Source: Myxococcales bacterium (GTDB lineage: Bacteria > Myxococcota_A > Polyangia > Polyangiales > Houyiibacteriaceae). From it: a stretch of 58,153 nucleotides of DNA. The stretch is taken from NCBI GenBank assembly GCA_019637115.1, contig JAHBWH010000031.1, forward strand, positions 1 through 58,153, in the 5' to 3' direction. Under the pieces are notes generated by a model that worked only from the letters and a program-made list of their open reading frames with translations, did no database searches and was not told the DNA's origin. Positions 22,980 through 30,559 of the stretch are shown here, one piece after another (position 1 is the stretch's first letter; each line of letters opens with the position of its first letter). Made by a program: the position numbers and the translations under genes.

Positions 22980-24983
22980 TCAGCGCTTGGGCCGCTGCAC
23001 CGGCACCGGGATCGGCACGCCGGACGCGGTGGTGCCGACGCCGGGGCGCGTCCGCATGTCGTCGTCGAACTCGAGGCTCGACGTGAGGTCGCGGTCGTAG
23101 TCGCCAGGTCGGGGGACGAGCTGCTGGAGTTGCCACGCCTGCCGGTGCAGGCGCACCTCGGTCTCCTGGAGGTGGTCGCGGACGCCACCGACCAAGCGGA
23201 TGCTCGCGTAGACCGCGGCGAGGCAGATCGCGAGCAGCCCCACCTGCGTGGCGATCGGATCGCCGAGTGAGAGCATCGGCGACGAGAGGAGCAGGCCATC
23301 GTCGACGAAACGATACGTCGTGGGGAGGACCCCCGCCCACTCGAGGGCGGCGGGCAAGACGATGGCGAGCGAAGCCGCGACCCCGACGAAGCGACGCCCG
23401 AGGCCGTCGAGGTAGAGGATGCTGGCGGGCAGCGACGCGAGCACGACGATGGGCGTTACCCAGAAGGGCCCAAACGCGAAGGTGAGCGGCGCGATGCTGA
23501 AGAGGTTGAGAAACGCCGCCGTGCGCCGCACGGGGAGCGAGGAGGTGGCCGAGGTGGCCACCCAATACTGGAAGAACCCTGCCGCGAACGCGAAGCCGAA
23601 GAGCAGCACGGCGAGGCCGGGGTTGCGGATCCCCATCCACAACATCACCGGCACGTAGAGGACCCAGCCGAAGCGCGCGATCGCGAGGGCGTGCCCGCCG
23701 ACGCGGCTGAGCTTCGCGCGGTGATGGACGAGCGCGCGCTGAGCGTCGGGTGGCAGCTCCTTGGGCGGCTCGACCAAGAGGCGCATCACGGTGTCGAGCG
23801 CCCCTCCGTGGTGGGGATCGAGCGCGAGGGCGAGGCCCGCCTCGCGCATCGCCCAGCGGTGCCAGCGCACCGCCTCGGCGCCGCCCTCGCGCGCGCGTCG
23901 CTGCGCGTCCTCTGCGGCCTGCGCGTGCATCTTGGCCATGCGCTTGCGACGCTCGGCCTGTTGGTGGCCCTCGAGGTAGCGCTGGACGGCTTCGTGGAGC
24001 TCTCGCGCGGTCTGGAAACGATCCGCGGGGTCGAGGCGCGTCGCCTGCACCACGAGGCTCATCAGCTCGGGATCGACCTTGACCTTCAGCGCGCGGGCGC
24101 GCGCGGCCGGGTCGGCCCCCGCGAGCGTCTCCGTCAGCATCACGTGCGGGCGATCGGTCCGATGGAGCGCCTTGTGGGTGAGGATCTCGAAGAGGATCGT
24201 CCCGAGCGCGTAGATGTCCGCACGCCCGTCGACCTCGCCGCTGCTGCGGATCTGCTCGGGCGCGACGTAACCGGGCGTGCCGAGGACGGTGCCGACCGAG
24301 GTGTCGACGGCGGGGATCGTCTCGGAGTCGAGGGCGCCGCCCTCGCTCGCGCCGAGGACGCGCGCGATGCCCCAGTCGAGCACGTAGACCTCGCCGAAGT
24401 CCCCGAGCATCAGGTTCGCGGGCTTGAGGTCGCGATGCACGACGCCGCGGCTATGCGCGAAGTCCACCGCGAGGCAGGCCTGCGCGAACCCCTGCAGCAT
24501 GCGGCGGACCGGGTACTTCGCCACGACCTCGGCGTCCCCTCGCCGCATCGCGCTGAGGATGTCGCTGAGGGTCTCGCCGCGGATCCGCTTCATCGTGAAG
24601 TAGGGATCGCCCCCGACGGTCTCACCGATGTCGTGGACGGGCACGATGGACGGGTGCTCGAGCTGCCCTTGGATCAACGCCTCGCGGAGGAAGCGTGCGC
24701 GCGCGTTCGGGTCGGCGGCGCGCCCAGGCAACATCACCTTCATCGCCACGTCGCGGCCGATGCGGAGGTCGCGCGAGAGCCGAACCTCGCCCATGCCGCC
24801 TTCGCCGAGCACGCCGCGCCCGGCGTAGCGCTCGGGGTCGATGGGCACCTTGAGGACCGGCTGGCTCGGGCGGCCGTCGACGAGCGTCTCGCCGCTGTCG
24901 ATCTCCACTCCGTCCAGTGTCACCGACCCGCGCCCGAAGACCTCGGTCGCGCCGTCGTCGTCGTCCGTGCTGAGGGGGGTCAC
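22980..24983 (-). CDS. Ser/Thr protein kinase with polytopic membrane domain
   Basis: About 667 residues. The kinase domain begins near residue 50 with GEGGMGEVRL and DVAMKVM, then VHRDLKPANLML, and ends near 330. The Mg-binding motif is DWGIAR instead of DFG, a variant seen in other predicted-active bacterial kinases. Then come a basic helical stretch (ERRKRMAKMHAQAAEDAQRR) and about six to seven membrane spans (roughly residues 430-600), unlike the single span usual for such kinases. The cytoplasmic tail is Pro/Val-rich. The start is uncertain: GTG at 24983 is used here, with in-frame TTG codons at 24992 and 25001. The product could sense a membrane signal; the substrate is unknown. Confidence 0.85.
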   Translation of the reverse strand: MTPLSTDDDDGATEVFGRGSVTLDGVEIDSGETLVDGRPSQPVLKVPIDPERYAGRGVLGEGGMGEVRLSRDLRIGRDVAMKVMLPGRAADPNARARFLREALIQGQLEHPSIVPVHDIGETVGGDPYFTMKRIRGETLSDILSAMRRGDAEVVAKYPVRRMLQGFAQACLAVDFAHSRGVVHRDLKPANLMLGDFGEVYVLDWGIARVLGASEGGALDSETIPAVDTSVGTVLGTPGYVAPEQIRSSGEVDGRADIYALGTILFEILTHKALHRTDRPHVMLTETLAGADPAARARALKVKVDPELMSLVVQATRLDPADRFQTARELHEAVQRYLEGHQQAERRKRMAKMHAQAAEDAQRRAREGGAEAVRWHRWAMREAGLALALDPHHGGALDTVMRLLVEPPKELPPDAQRALVHHRAKLSRVGGHALAIARFGWVLYVPVMLWMGIRNPGLAVLLFGFAFAAGFFQYWVATSATSSLPVRRTAAFLNLFSIAPLTFAFGPFWVTPIVVLASLPASILYLDGLGRRFVGVAASLAIVLPAALEWAGVLPTTYRFVDDGLLLSSPMLSLGDPIATQVGLLAICLAAVYASIRLVGGVRDHLQETEVRLHRQAWQLQQLVPRPGDYDRDLTSSLEFDDDMRTRPGVGTTASGVPIPVPVQRPKR

Positions 24984-25079
24984 GGTGCTCAAGTGAGGCA
25001 AAGCTTAGCACCTTCGGGCGCAGCCGTCGTTTCGAACGGGTTACATCGCGACGCCTACATGGGCGCCGTCGGAGCCTCG

Positions 25080-25252
25080 CACCATGGCGACCCCGACACG
25101 CGACCGCTCCACGACCACACGCGACCACCACACTCCACAGCTCCACGATCACACGCGACGACCACACGCGACCACCCCACGACTACACTCCACAGCTCCA
25201 CGATCACACGCGACCACCACACGCGACCGCTCCACACGACCGACTCCACGCG
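25080..25252. repeat. CGACCACAC-type repeat region
   Basis: Irregular units such as cacgcgaccac, plus two copies about 60 bp apart of a longer block with acactccacagctccacga, fill the 290-bp gap upstream of the kinase start. No gene is supported within it. Confidence 0.8.
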
Positions 25253-25274
25253 CGTCCCCCCGCCGCCGACGCCT

Positions 25275-25811
25275 TCAGCCCTGCGCGTCGGGCGGGGGCC
25301 CACCGCTCACGGTCACGCAGTCCTCGACGAAGCGACGCAGCTCGTACATTTGGTCGGCGCCGAGGCCCTGCCCGACGTACGCGGCGCCATAGACCAAGCC
25401 CGCGAGGACCGCCGCGATGGGCGTGAGATAGAGCCCCCATGGCGACGCGCCCATCGTCACCTGCGAAGCGCCGAGGACGAGGCAGGCGATCGCGAGCATC
25501 GTGCACACGCCGTAGAGCGCCATGTAGAGCGTCCAGACGTGCGGGTGAGGCCCGAAGCGCGCGCGGAGCACGCTCCCCGACGGCGCGTCGTCCACGTCGA
25601 CGGCGAGCTGGGGCGACCACACCCGCTGCGCGGCTGGCACGACGGTCACCTCGACGCGCCCGTGGGGGAGCACCATCCCGCGGAGCGTCGCGCTCGCGCG
25701 CAGGGCCTGGCGCAGCCGCTCGAGCGCCACATCACGACCGAGCGGGGACCGCAGCTCGAATTGGGGACGAGGGCGGGGACGAGGCGGGCTCGTCGGGCTT
25801 CGCGCAGTCAT
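25275..25811 (-). CDS. Membrane protein of unknown function
   Basis: A 178-residue protein, not recognised. Residues 1-90 are soluble, with a Pro/Arg-rich start and a small beta-rich domain (GRVEVTVVPAAQRVWSP). Two predicted membrane spans follow (about 94-114 and 124-146), then a short cytoplasmic tail ending VEDCVTVSGGPPPDAQG. Its ATG overlaps the stop of the upstream NUDIX gene by 4 bp, so the two are coupled. Confidence 0.65.
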   Translation of the reverse strand: MTARSPTSPPRPRPRPQFELRSPLGRDVALERLRQALRASATLRGMVLPHGRVEVTVVPAAQRVWSPQLAVDVDDAPSGSVLRARFGPHPHVWTLYMALYGVCTMLAIACLVLGASQVTMGASPWGLYLTPIAAVLAGLVYGAAYVGQGLGADQMYELRRFVEDCVTVSGGPPPDAQG

Positions 25812-26494
25812 GGAGCCTCACGGTTCTCTTCGAGGCGCCGCTCGTAACGCCACCCGTCGTCGAGCAGCCACGCGCGGTGACGAGGTCCCTCGGCGTCGAT
25901 GCGTGCGCCTTGGTACCCGGCGTCGCCGGGGTAGAGCGCGCAGACGCCGCCGCGCACGGCGACCGGCCGCGGCAGGATCTCCTCGAAGGCGCGCGCGAGC
26001 AGCGATCCCTCGGCGACCAGCCGGCTCAACGTGACGAAGGTCGGGGGCGGCAGGGTGAGCGCGCCCGCCGCGCGTGCGGCCAGTGCCTCGGCGGGTGACC
26101 AATAGCGCGCCTCGACGATCTCGCGTCCGTCGACCTGGAGCGGCGTGTCCCGCGCGAGCTCGGTGACGAAGAACTCGGTCGTGAAGCGCCGCGGGCGGCC
26201 GCGCGGCGTGATCCACCGGGCGAAGGGCGCGAGCGCGCCCGCGTCGAGCGCGACGCCGCTCTCTTCGTAGGCCTCGCGCACGGCCGCCTCGCCCGCGCTC
26301 TCGCCCTCCTCCACTCGGCCACCGGGAAAGACCCACGCCCCGCCATGGAACGCGAGGTCCGCGTGACGGCGCAGCAAGAGGACCTGCGCGCCGCCGCCAC
26401 CGGGTCGGAGGACGACCACGGTCGCGGAGGGGATGGGCGGGGGCCCATCGCTCCCGCCCTCCTCCGACAGCCACTCCGGCCCGCGTGCGTCCAT
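25808..26494 (-). CDS. NUDIX hydrolase, NUDT19-like long form
   Basis: A 228-residue protein. The core starts at SATVVVLRPGGGGAQVLLL. The Nudix box is GGRVEEGESAGE followed by REAYEESGV, all key residues present. A C-terminal extension of about 100 residues (WITPRGRPRRFTTEFFV, PPTFVTLSRL, ILPRPVAV) matches long NUDIX proteins related to acyl-CoA diphosphatases, so a CoA ester is a possible substrate, not proven. The ATG at 26494 is used; a GTG 48 nt upstream is an alternative. Upstream lies the repeat block that copies the end of the BpsA-like gene. Confidence 0.82.
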   Translation of the reverse strand: MDARGPEWLSEEGGSDGPPPIPSATVVVLRPGGGGAQVLLLRRHADLAFHGGAWVFPGGRVEEGESAGEAAVREAYEESGVALDAGALAPFARWITPRGRPRRFTTEFFVTELARDTPLQVDGREIVEARYWSPAEALAARAAGALTLPPPTFVTLSRLVAEGSLLARAFEEILPRPVAVRGGVCALYPGDAGYQGARIDAEGPRHRAWLLDDGWRYERRLEENREAP

Positions 26495-26660
26495 CCGAAA
26501 AAGGATCACCACGAGCGCCGCCGAACGCGAGCCCTCTCTCACGCCGCACCGTGGCTTCTGTCACGGCGCCTCTCGACCCGCGTTCCGGGGCCTCCGCGGC
26601 GTCGCCGAGGACGGCAACGCTCCTGGTGGTGCTCGCCCGAAGCAGACGGCGACGCCCGTG

Positions 26661-26930
26661 GAGCTCGTCGCCGGAAGCAGCCGGGGACGCTCGTTGAGCT
26701 CGTCGCCCGAATCGGACGGGGTTGGGGCCGAGCGGTTCAGCGGCGTCGTCGCGGGCGGCGACTCGTCGAGCTCGTCGCCCGAATCGGACGGGGTTGGGGC
26801 CGAGCGGTTCAGCGGCGTCGTCGCGGGCGGCGACTCGTCGAGCTCGTCCCCTGGGAGCACACGGGCCTGGGGCCGAGCCCGCCTCAGCGGCGTCGTCGCG
26901 GGCGGCGACGCGTGTAGAGCTCGTCGCCTG
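26661..26930 (-). repeat. Tandem copies of the BpsA-like gene 3-prime end
   Basis: The motif GGCGACGAGCTC (minus strand) recurs at 26917, 26840 (one mismatch), 26768, 26696 and 26661, with spacings of 77, 72, 72 and 35 bp. The first copy is the true gene end. Later copies keep the downstream bases through CGCCGCTGA (TGA complements at 26884, 26809 and 26737). The block fills the 389-bp gap to the NUDIX gene. In the GDEL frame two 72-bp copies read as an open 24-residue repeat. Confidence 0.93.
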
Positions 26931-27780
26931 GAGCAGACGAGATGGACACGGGCTTGGCCTGCGGCGTGCGGCGACAGATCCACAGCGCGCTCCGCGCCCC
27001 GAGGGTCTCGGCCCCGTCGTAGACGCCGAAGTCCGGGACGACCTCTTCCGCGACGAGCCCGAGCTCGGTCAAGATCCGCTGCTTGGCCAACCCCCGCTCG
27101 CTGGCGCGCCGGGACCAGCCGAAGGCCACCCAATAACGGCCGCCGACACGTAGGGCCTCGAGGGCGCGGTTGCCGAAGAGCGCGAAGCCCTCGGGCGCAT
27201 AGGGGGGGTCGGAGAAGACCGCGCCGAAGCGCCCCCGGAGCGTGGGCGGCAGCGGCGCGCGCAGGTCGTGCTCGTGGGCCGTGACGCCCGCGGCTTGCAA
27301 GAACGACACGATCTCGGGGTCGACGTCGACGACCTCGACGGGCGCGCCGAGCAAGGCGAGCGCGAGGCTCGTGAGATCGTCGTCACCGAGCAGCAACAGA
27401 CCCCGCCGCGGCTCACCCTCCGCCAAGAGCCTGAGCGCCCGCCTCGCGACGCTCGGGAGCGTCAGATGCACCTGATCGAGCTCGCGCTTGACGCCAGGGC
27501 GCGCGCGTGTTCGCTCGCGGAGCAGCTCGACGAGCGCCTCGAGAGAGCGCGAGGGCACGCGCGCGGCGCGCTCGCCCTCCACCAGCGCGCGGCCGAGCGC
27601 GCTCACCTCGAGCTTCTCGCCTGCCCGCGCCAGCCACTCGGGGTGCGCGCGCTCGAGCGCGGCGATGACGGAGTGCGGCTCGCCGGCCGCGCGCACGAGC
27701 GCGCTGCGCGCGAGCGGCCCCCCGGCGTCCACGAGCGCGCCCAGTACGCGCAGCTCCCCTTCGTCGAGCGCGGAGTCCAC
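26884..27780 (-). CDS. BpsA-like branched polyamine synthase family protein
   Basis: A 298-residue Rossmann protein resembling N4-bis(aminopropyl)spermidine synthase (BpsA/DUF43). An N-terminal winged-helix-like region (ELRVLGALVDAGGPLARSAL) and a linker precede the catalytic half. This has the family motif GDDDLTSLAL, the acidic strand VEVVDVDPEIVSFL, and SDPPYAPEGFALF. Family members transfer aminopropyl groups to spermidine in thermophiles. Branched polyamines in a presumed mesophile would be unexpected, so a related transfer or methylation reaction is also possible. The GTG at 27780 is inferred from domain content. The C terminus is an odd Arg-rich tail (YTRRRPRRRR) that differs from its repeat copies by a 2-nt indel. 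Confidence 0.72.
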   Translation of the reverse strand: MDSALDEGELRVLGALVDAGGPLARSALVRAAGEPHSVIAALERAHPEWLARAGEKLEVSALGRALVEGERAARVPSRSLEALVELLRERTRARPGVKRELDQVHLTLPSVARRALRLLAEGEPRRGLLLLGDDDLTSLALALLGAPVEVVDVDPEIVSFLQAAGVTAHEHDLRAPLPPTLRGRFGAVFSDPPYAPEGFALFGNRALEALRVGGRYWVAFGWSRRASERGLAKQRILTELGLVAEEVVPDFGVYDGAETLGARSALWICRRTPQAKPVSISSAPGDELYTRRRPRRRR

Positions 27781-27932
27781 CGCGCCGCCATGCCGGATTC
27801 CGCTCGACGCGGCAAGCCTCCACGGAGGAGTTGCGGTAGAAGGGCCCTGCTCCCGGCGCGAGGGTCGGGAGGTCGGGGCGCGGGCAGGGCAATCGGAATG
27901 CCGCTGCGCGGCGCCCTCGTTTCGGTCGGACG

Positions 27933-29309
27933 ATGAGGCCCTGGCTCTCCTTGCTGCTCTGGCTCTTCTGCGCGTGCGAAGGCGGCCCGCCCGCGGCGGA
28001 GCAACGTCGCTCCGACCTCGCGAGCAGCACGCCCCCGCCGTCTGCGGAGGCCCGCGCCCTGCCCGATGACGAGGCGATGCCCGCGTACCCATTCGTCGAA
28101 GGAGCGGAGCTGCTGCGCGCCCCCGCCCGCTACGACCACCTCGTTCCGCGGCTGGTCCCACCGATCGGCCCTCGCTTCCGCAACCTCCTCTACGAGGCCA
28201 ACAACGTCAGCATGCGAGGCGCCCGCACCGCCGAAGGAGAGCTCTACGCCTCGACCGGCGCGCAGATCGCGGAGCGTTGGCGAACCGGCGCCGCGGGCGT
28301 GTCCAAGCTCTTCGCGATCCGCGACGCGCTCTTCAGCCAGCAAGACCACCCGGTCGATCACGACCCGGTCTCCGTGATGATGCCCCCGAGCTGGGTCACG
28401 GTGGCGGTCGCCGAGGTCATGGCCGGACGGATCCCGCGCCCCGTGCAGGCGCCGGCCATCGACGACGAGGCGGCGTGGGCCGCCATCGCGACGCCCGCCG
28501 AGCTCTTCGGCAGCTTCCCGCCCTCCGCCCGGCTCCATCAGGTCTCGACCCGAACGCGGAGCGTGCTCGCCCCCGATCGCCTCCACGTCACGAACGCGCG
28601 CCGCTCGGTGCACATGCTCGCCCGAGACGTGCGGGCGATGATCGACGCTGCCCCCCACGGCGCGGAGGCCGTCGCTGCGGCGGGCGCGGAGCGCATCTCG
28701 CTCAGCGATCGACGCTACTTCGGTGAGCGCCTGCGCCGCGAGCACATGATCTTGGTGGCGGTCGAGAATCCGAACCGCCACGAGCTCGCGGACGAGGCCA
28801 AGGGCCTGACCGTCCACGGCCGCGCGCTGCCCGACGAGGCGGTGACGCTCGCCCGCCGCGTGATCCTTCGCCGGCGCCTCCGCGACGGCGACATCGGCCT
28901 CGAGCGCTACCACCTCGGCGAGCCGGCGGAGCGCCGACGCGCGATCGCCGTGCTGGAAGAGCTGATCCCGGAGCGGGGGGACGCGACTGAGGGGGGCGTC
29001 GTCTGGCTCTGGGTCCACGGAGGCCTCGACCCGACCGGCGTCCGCGGCAACGACGCGACGCGACACATCGGCGTCTTCCGGCAAGAGGTCATCGCCGCGA
29101 ACGTCGACGTGCGACGGGTGCGTTACCTGTCCAAGCCGCACGTGCCGATCGGCGGCCGCCACCTCGCGCAGCAGCTCGACAACCACGCGCGCCGCTACCG
29201 AGCCCTCGATCTCCCGCTCAGCCTCAACATCGGCTCGCCGCTGCTGATCCGCCTGCTCGGCGAGCTCGACGCGCGACGCCCCGCGTCGACGAACAACGGG
29301 CGCCCCTGA
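27933..29309 (+). CDS. Exported protein of unknown function
   Basis: A 458-residue protein with a short hydrophobic N terminus (WLSLLLWLFCAC) that could be a signal peptide or weak lipobox at Cys15. A low-complexity linker follows. The rest is a soluble domain with several His/Asp-rich stretches (QQDHPVDHDPVSVMMPPSWV, RREHMILVAVENPNRHE, VHGGLDPTGVRGND, SKPHVPIGGRHLAQQLDNHA). No family is recognised. It is divergent from the BpsA-like gene with a 152-bp shared upstream region. A stem-loop overlaps its stop. Confidence 0.7.
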   Translation: MRPWLSLLLWLFCACEGGPPAAEQRRSDLASSTPPPSAEARALPDDEAMPAYPFVEGAELLRAPARYDHLVPRLVPPIGPRFRNLLYEANNVSMRGARTAEGELYASTGAQIAERWRTGAAGVSKLFAIRDALFSQQDHPVDHDPVSVMMPPSWVTVAVAEVMAGRIPRPVQAPAIDDEAAWAAIATPAELFGSFPPSARLHQVSTRTRSVLAPDRLHVTNARRSVHMLARDVRAMIDAAPHGAEAVAAAGAERISLSDRRYFGERLRREHMILVAVENPNRHELADEAKGLTVHGRALPDEAVTLARRVILRRRLRDGDIGLERYHLGEPAERRRAIAVLEELIPERGDATEGGVVWLWVHGGLDPTGVRGNDATRHIGVFRQEVIAANVDVRRVRYLSKPHVPIGGRHLAQQLDNHARRYRALDLPLSLNIGSPLLIRLLGELDARRPASTNNGRP

Positions 29310-29326
29310 TCGGGGGCAGGGGCGCC
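29299..29326 (+). terminator. Hairpin at the end of the 27933-29309 gene
   Basis: GGCGCCCCT (29299-29307) and AGGGGCGCC (29318-29326) pair perfectly and are followed by AACTTT. The stem overlaps the stop codon. It lies between convergent genes. Confidence 0.6.
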
Positions 29327-29394
29327 AACTTTCGAAAGACCACGGAAAGAAGACGCAGTCCGTTGAGGGACTCGAAGAGTTCTTCAACGGGCTG

Positions 29395-30477
29395 TTAGGC
29401 CCGCGCGGCCGCGAGCCGATCGTAGTGTCGGTAGCCGAGCTTCTCGAGCGCCACCTTCGGGGCGAGCCCGATGTCGACCAAGGTCTTGAGCCCGTACGTC
29501 CCCGCGAGGACGGGCGGTCCGTAGGCCCGGATCACGTCGTCGGTGAGGAAGGGCTCGAGCGGGAAGAGCCGCTGCTCCGAGTGCAGGTGGATGAAGTGCG
29601 CGAGCGCGGTGCGGGTGTAGCCAGGCGACTTCGGCGCGCGGATGACGTGCGGGGTCGCGAGGTAGGTGCCCCCCGTCAGGATCTCGAGCTGCTGCCCGAC
29701 CTGCGCGACGATGCAGCCGGCCGGGGGCTTGCCGTGCACCATCCGCCCGCGCGGGTGCTCTTCGGTCGGCCGGGTCCGGAGGTAGAGGCCGCTCTCCGCG
29801 TCGGGTCGGTCGCAGGTCTCACCCGACGGGTCGAAGAACTGACCGCCGGGCAGGAGCGTGAGGAGGTTGAAGTCGGTGTGCTCCTCGCCCCAGAGGATGT
29901 CCGTGCCGACCTGAGAGGCGTCGAGGGGCAGATAACGCAGCGCACGTGTTACGTGGGGCGCGCCCTCCGTGCCCGCAGCGAAAGACTCGGCTGGGAGGTC
30001 GAGCGCGAGCGCGCATGCTCGCAAGAGCTGCATGCCCACGGCGTGCACACGCTGGCCGAGCGCGAGGTAGTCGTCGCGCCAGGCGTCCGCCCCGGCCGGC
30101 CAGCTGTTCTCGGCATAGATCTCCGGGAACATCAGGTGGCAGCGTGGGTCGAGGGGCATCGGCGCGGCGAAGTAGCACTCCTTGAAGTCCGGCTGCCCAC
30201 CGGCGACGACGGCCTGCTCGGTGTTCGGCGGCGTCCAGCCGCGCTGGTACCAGACGTCGGGACGCGCCCACTCGCGCTTCTCCGCCTCGGGACGCGAGAA
30301 GAGCTCGGTCAGCGTGCGGTAGAAGCGCTCGAGCTGCGCCGTGTCCACGCCGTGGTGGCGGATGTAGACGAGCCCGTAGTCTCCGAACCCGACCCGGAGC
30401 GCCTCCGCGGCGAGGGCGTTCCGCTCGGGGTCGGTGCTGGCGATGTCCTCGAGGTCGACGGTGGGAATCTCGCTCAT
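29395..30477 (-). CDS. 2-oxoglutarate/Fe(II) oxygenase, isopenicillin-N-synthase-like
   Basis: A 360-residue member of the IPNS/2OG oxygenase superfamily. The N-terminal DIOX_N-type region includes GFGDYGLVYIRHHGVD. The iron triad is His200 and Asp202 in EEHTDFNLLTLL, and His277 in YLATPHVIR. The 2OG-binding Arg is in GYTRTALAHF, where Ala replaces the Ser of the usual R-x-S. It is a soluble oxidase of an unknown small molecule; plant-like hormone or antibiotic substrates cannot be inferred. It is transcribed alone on the minus strand, convergent with the preceding gene. Confidence 0.85.
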   Translation of the reverse strand: MSEIPTVDLEDIASTDPERNALAAEALRVGFGDYGLVYIRHHGVDTAQLERFYRTLTELFSRPEAEKREWARPDVWYQRGWTPPNTEQAVVAGGQPDFKECYFAAPMPLDPRCHLMFPEIYAENSWPAGADAWRDDYLALGQRVHAVGMQLLRACALALDLPAESFAAGTEGAPHVTRALRYLPLDASQVGTDILWGEEHTDFNLLTLLPGGQFFDPSGETCDRPDAESGLYLRTRPTEEHPRGRMVHGKPPAGCIVAQVGQQLEILTGGTYLATPHVIRAPKSPGYTRTALAHFIHLHSEQRLFPLEPFLTDDVIRAYGPPVLAGTYGLKTLVDIGLAPKVALEKLGYRHYDRLAAARA

Positions 30478-30559
30478 GAGCGCTTCGGTATCACAGCGGC
30501 GCCCCGAAAAGGAAGCCGAGCCGAAGCGACCCTGCCGGGCACCCGGTGACGCCCCGACG

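Noticed and set aside
23691-25847. A 718-codon plus-strand ORF opposite the polytopic kinase
   Set aside because: It is a GC-rich shadow frame; the minus strand carries all kinase motifs. Similar long shadows opposite other genes were also discarded.
26561-27133. A 190-codon minus-strand frame with GDELDESPPATTPLN repeats
   Set aside because: It overlaps the BpsA-like gene out of frame and has no start or family. It is used only as evidence for the repeat period.
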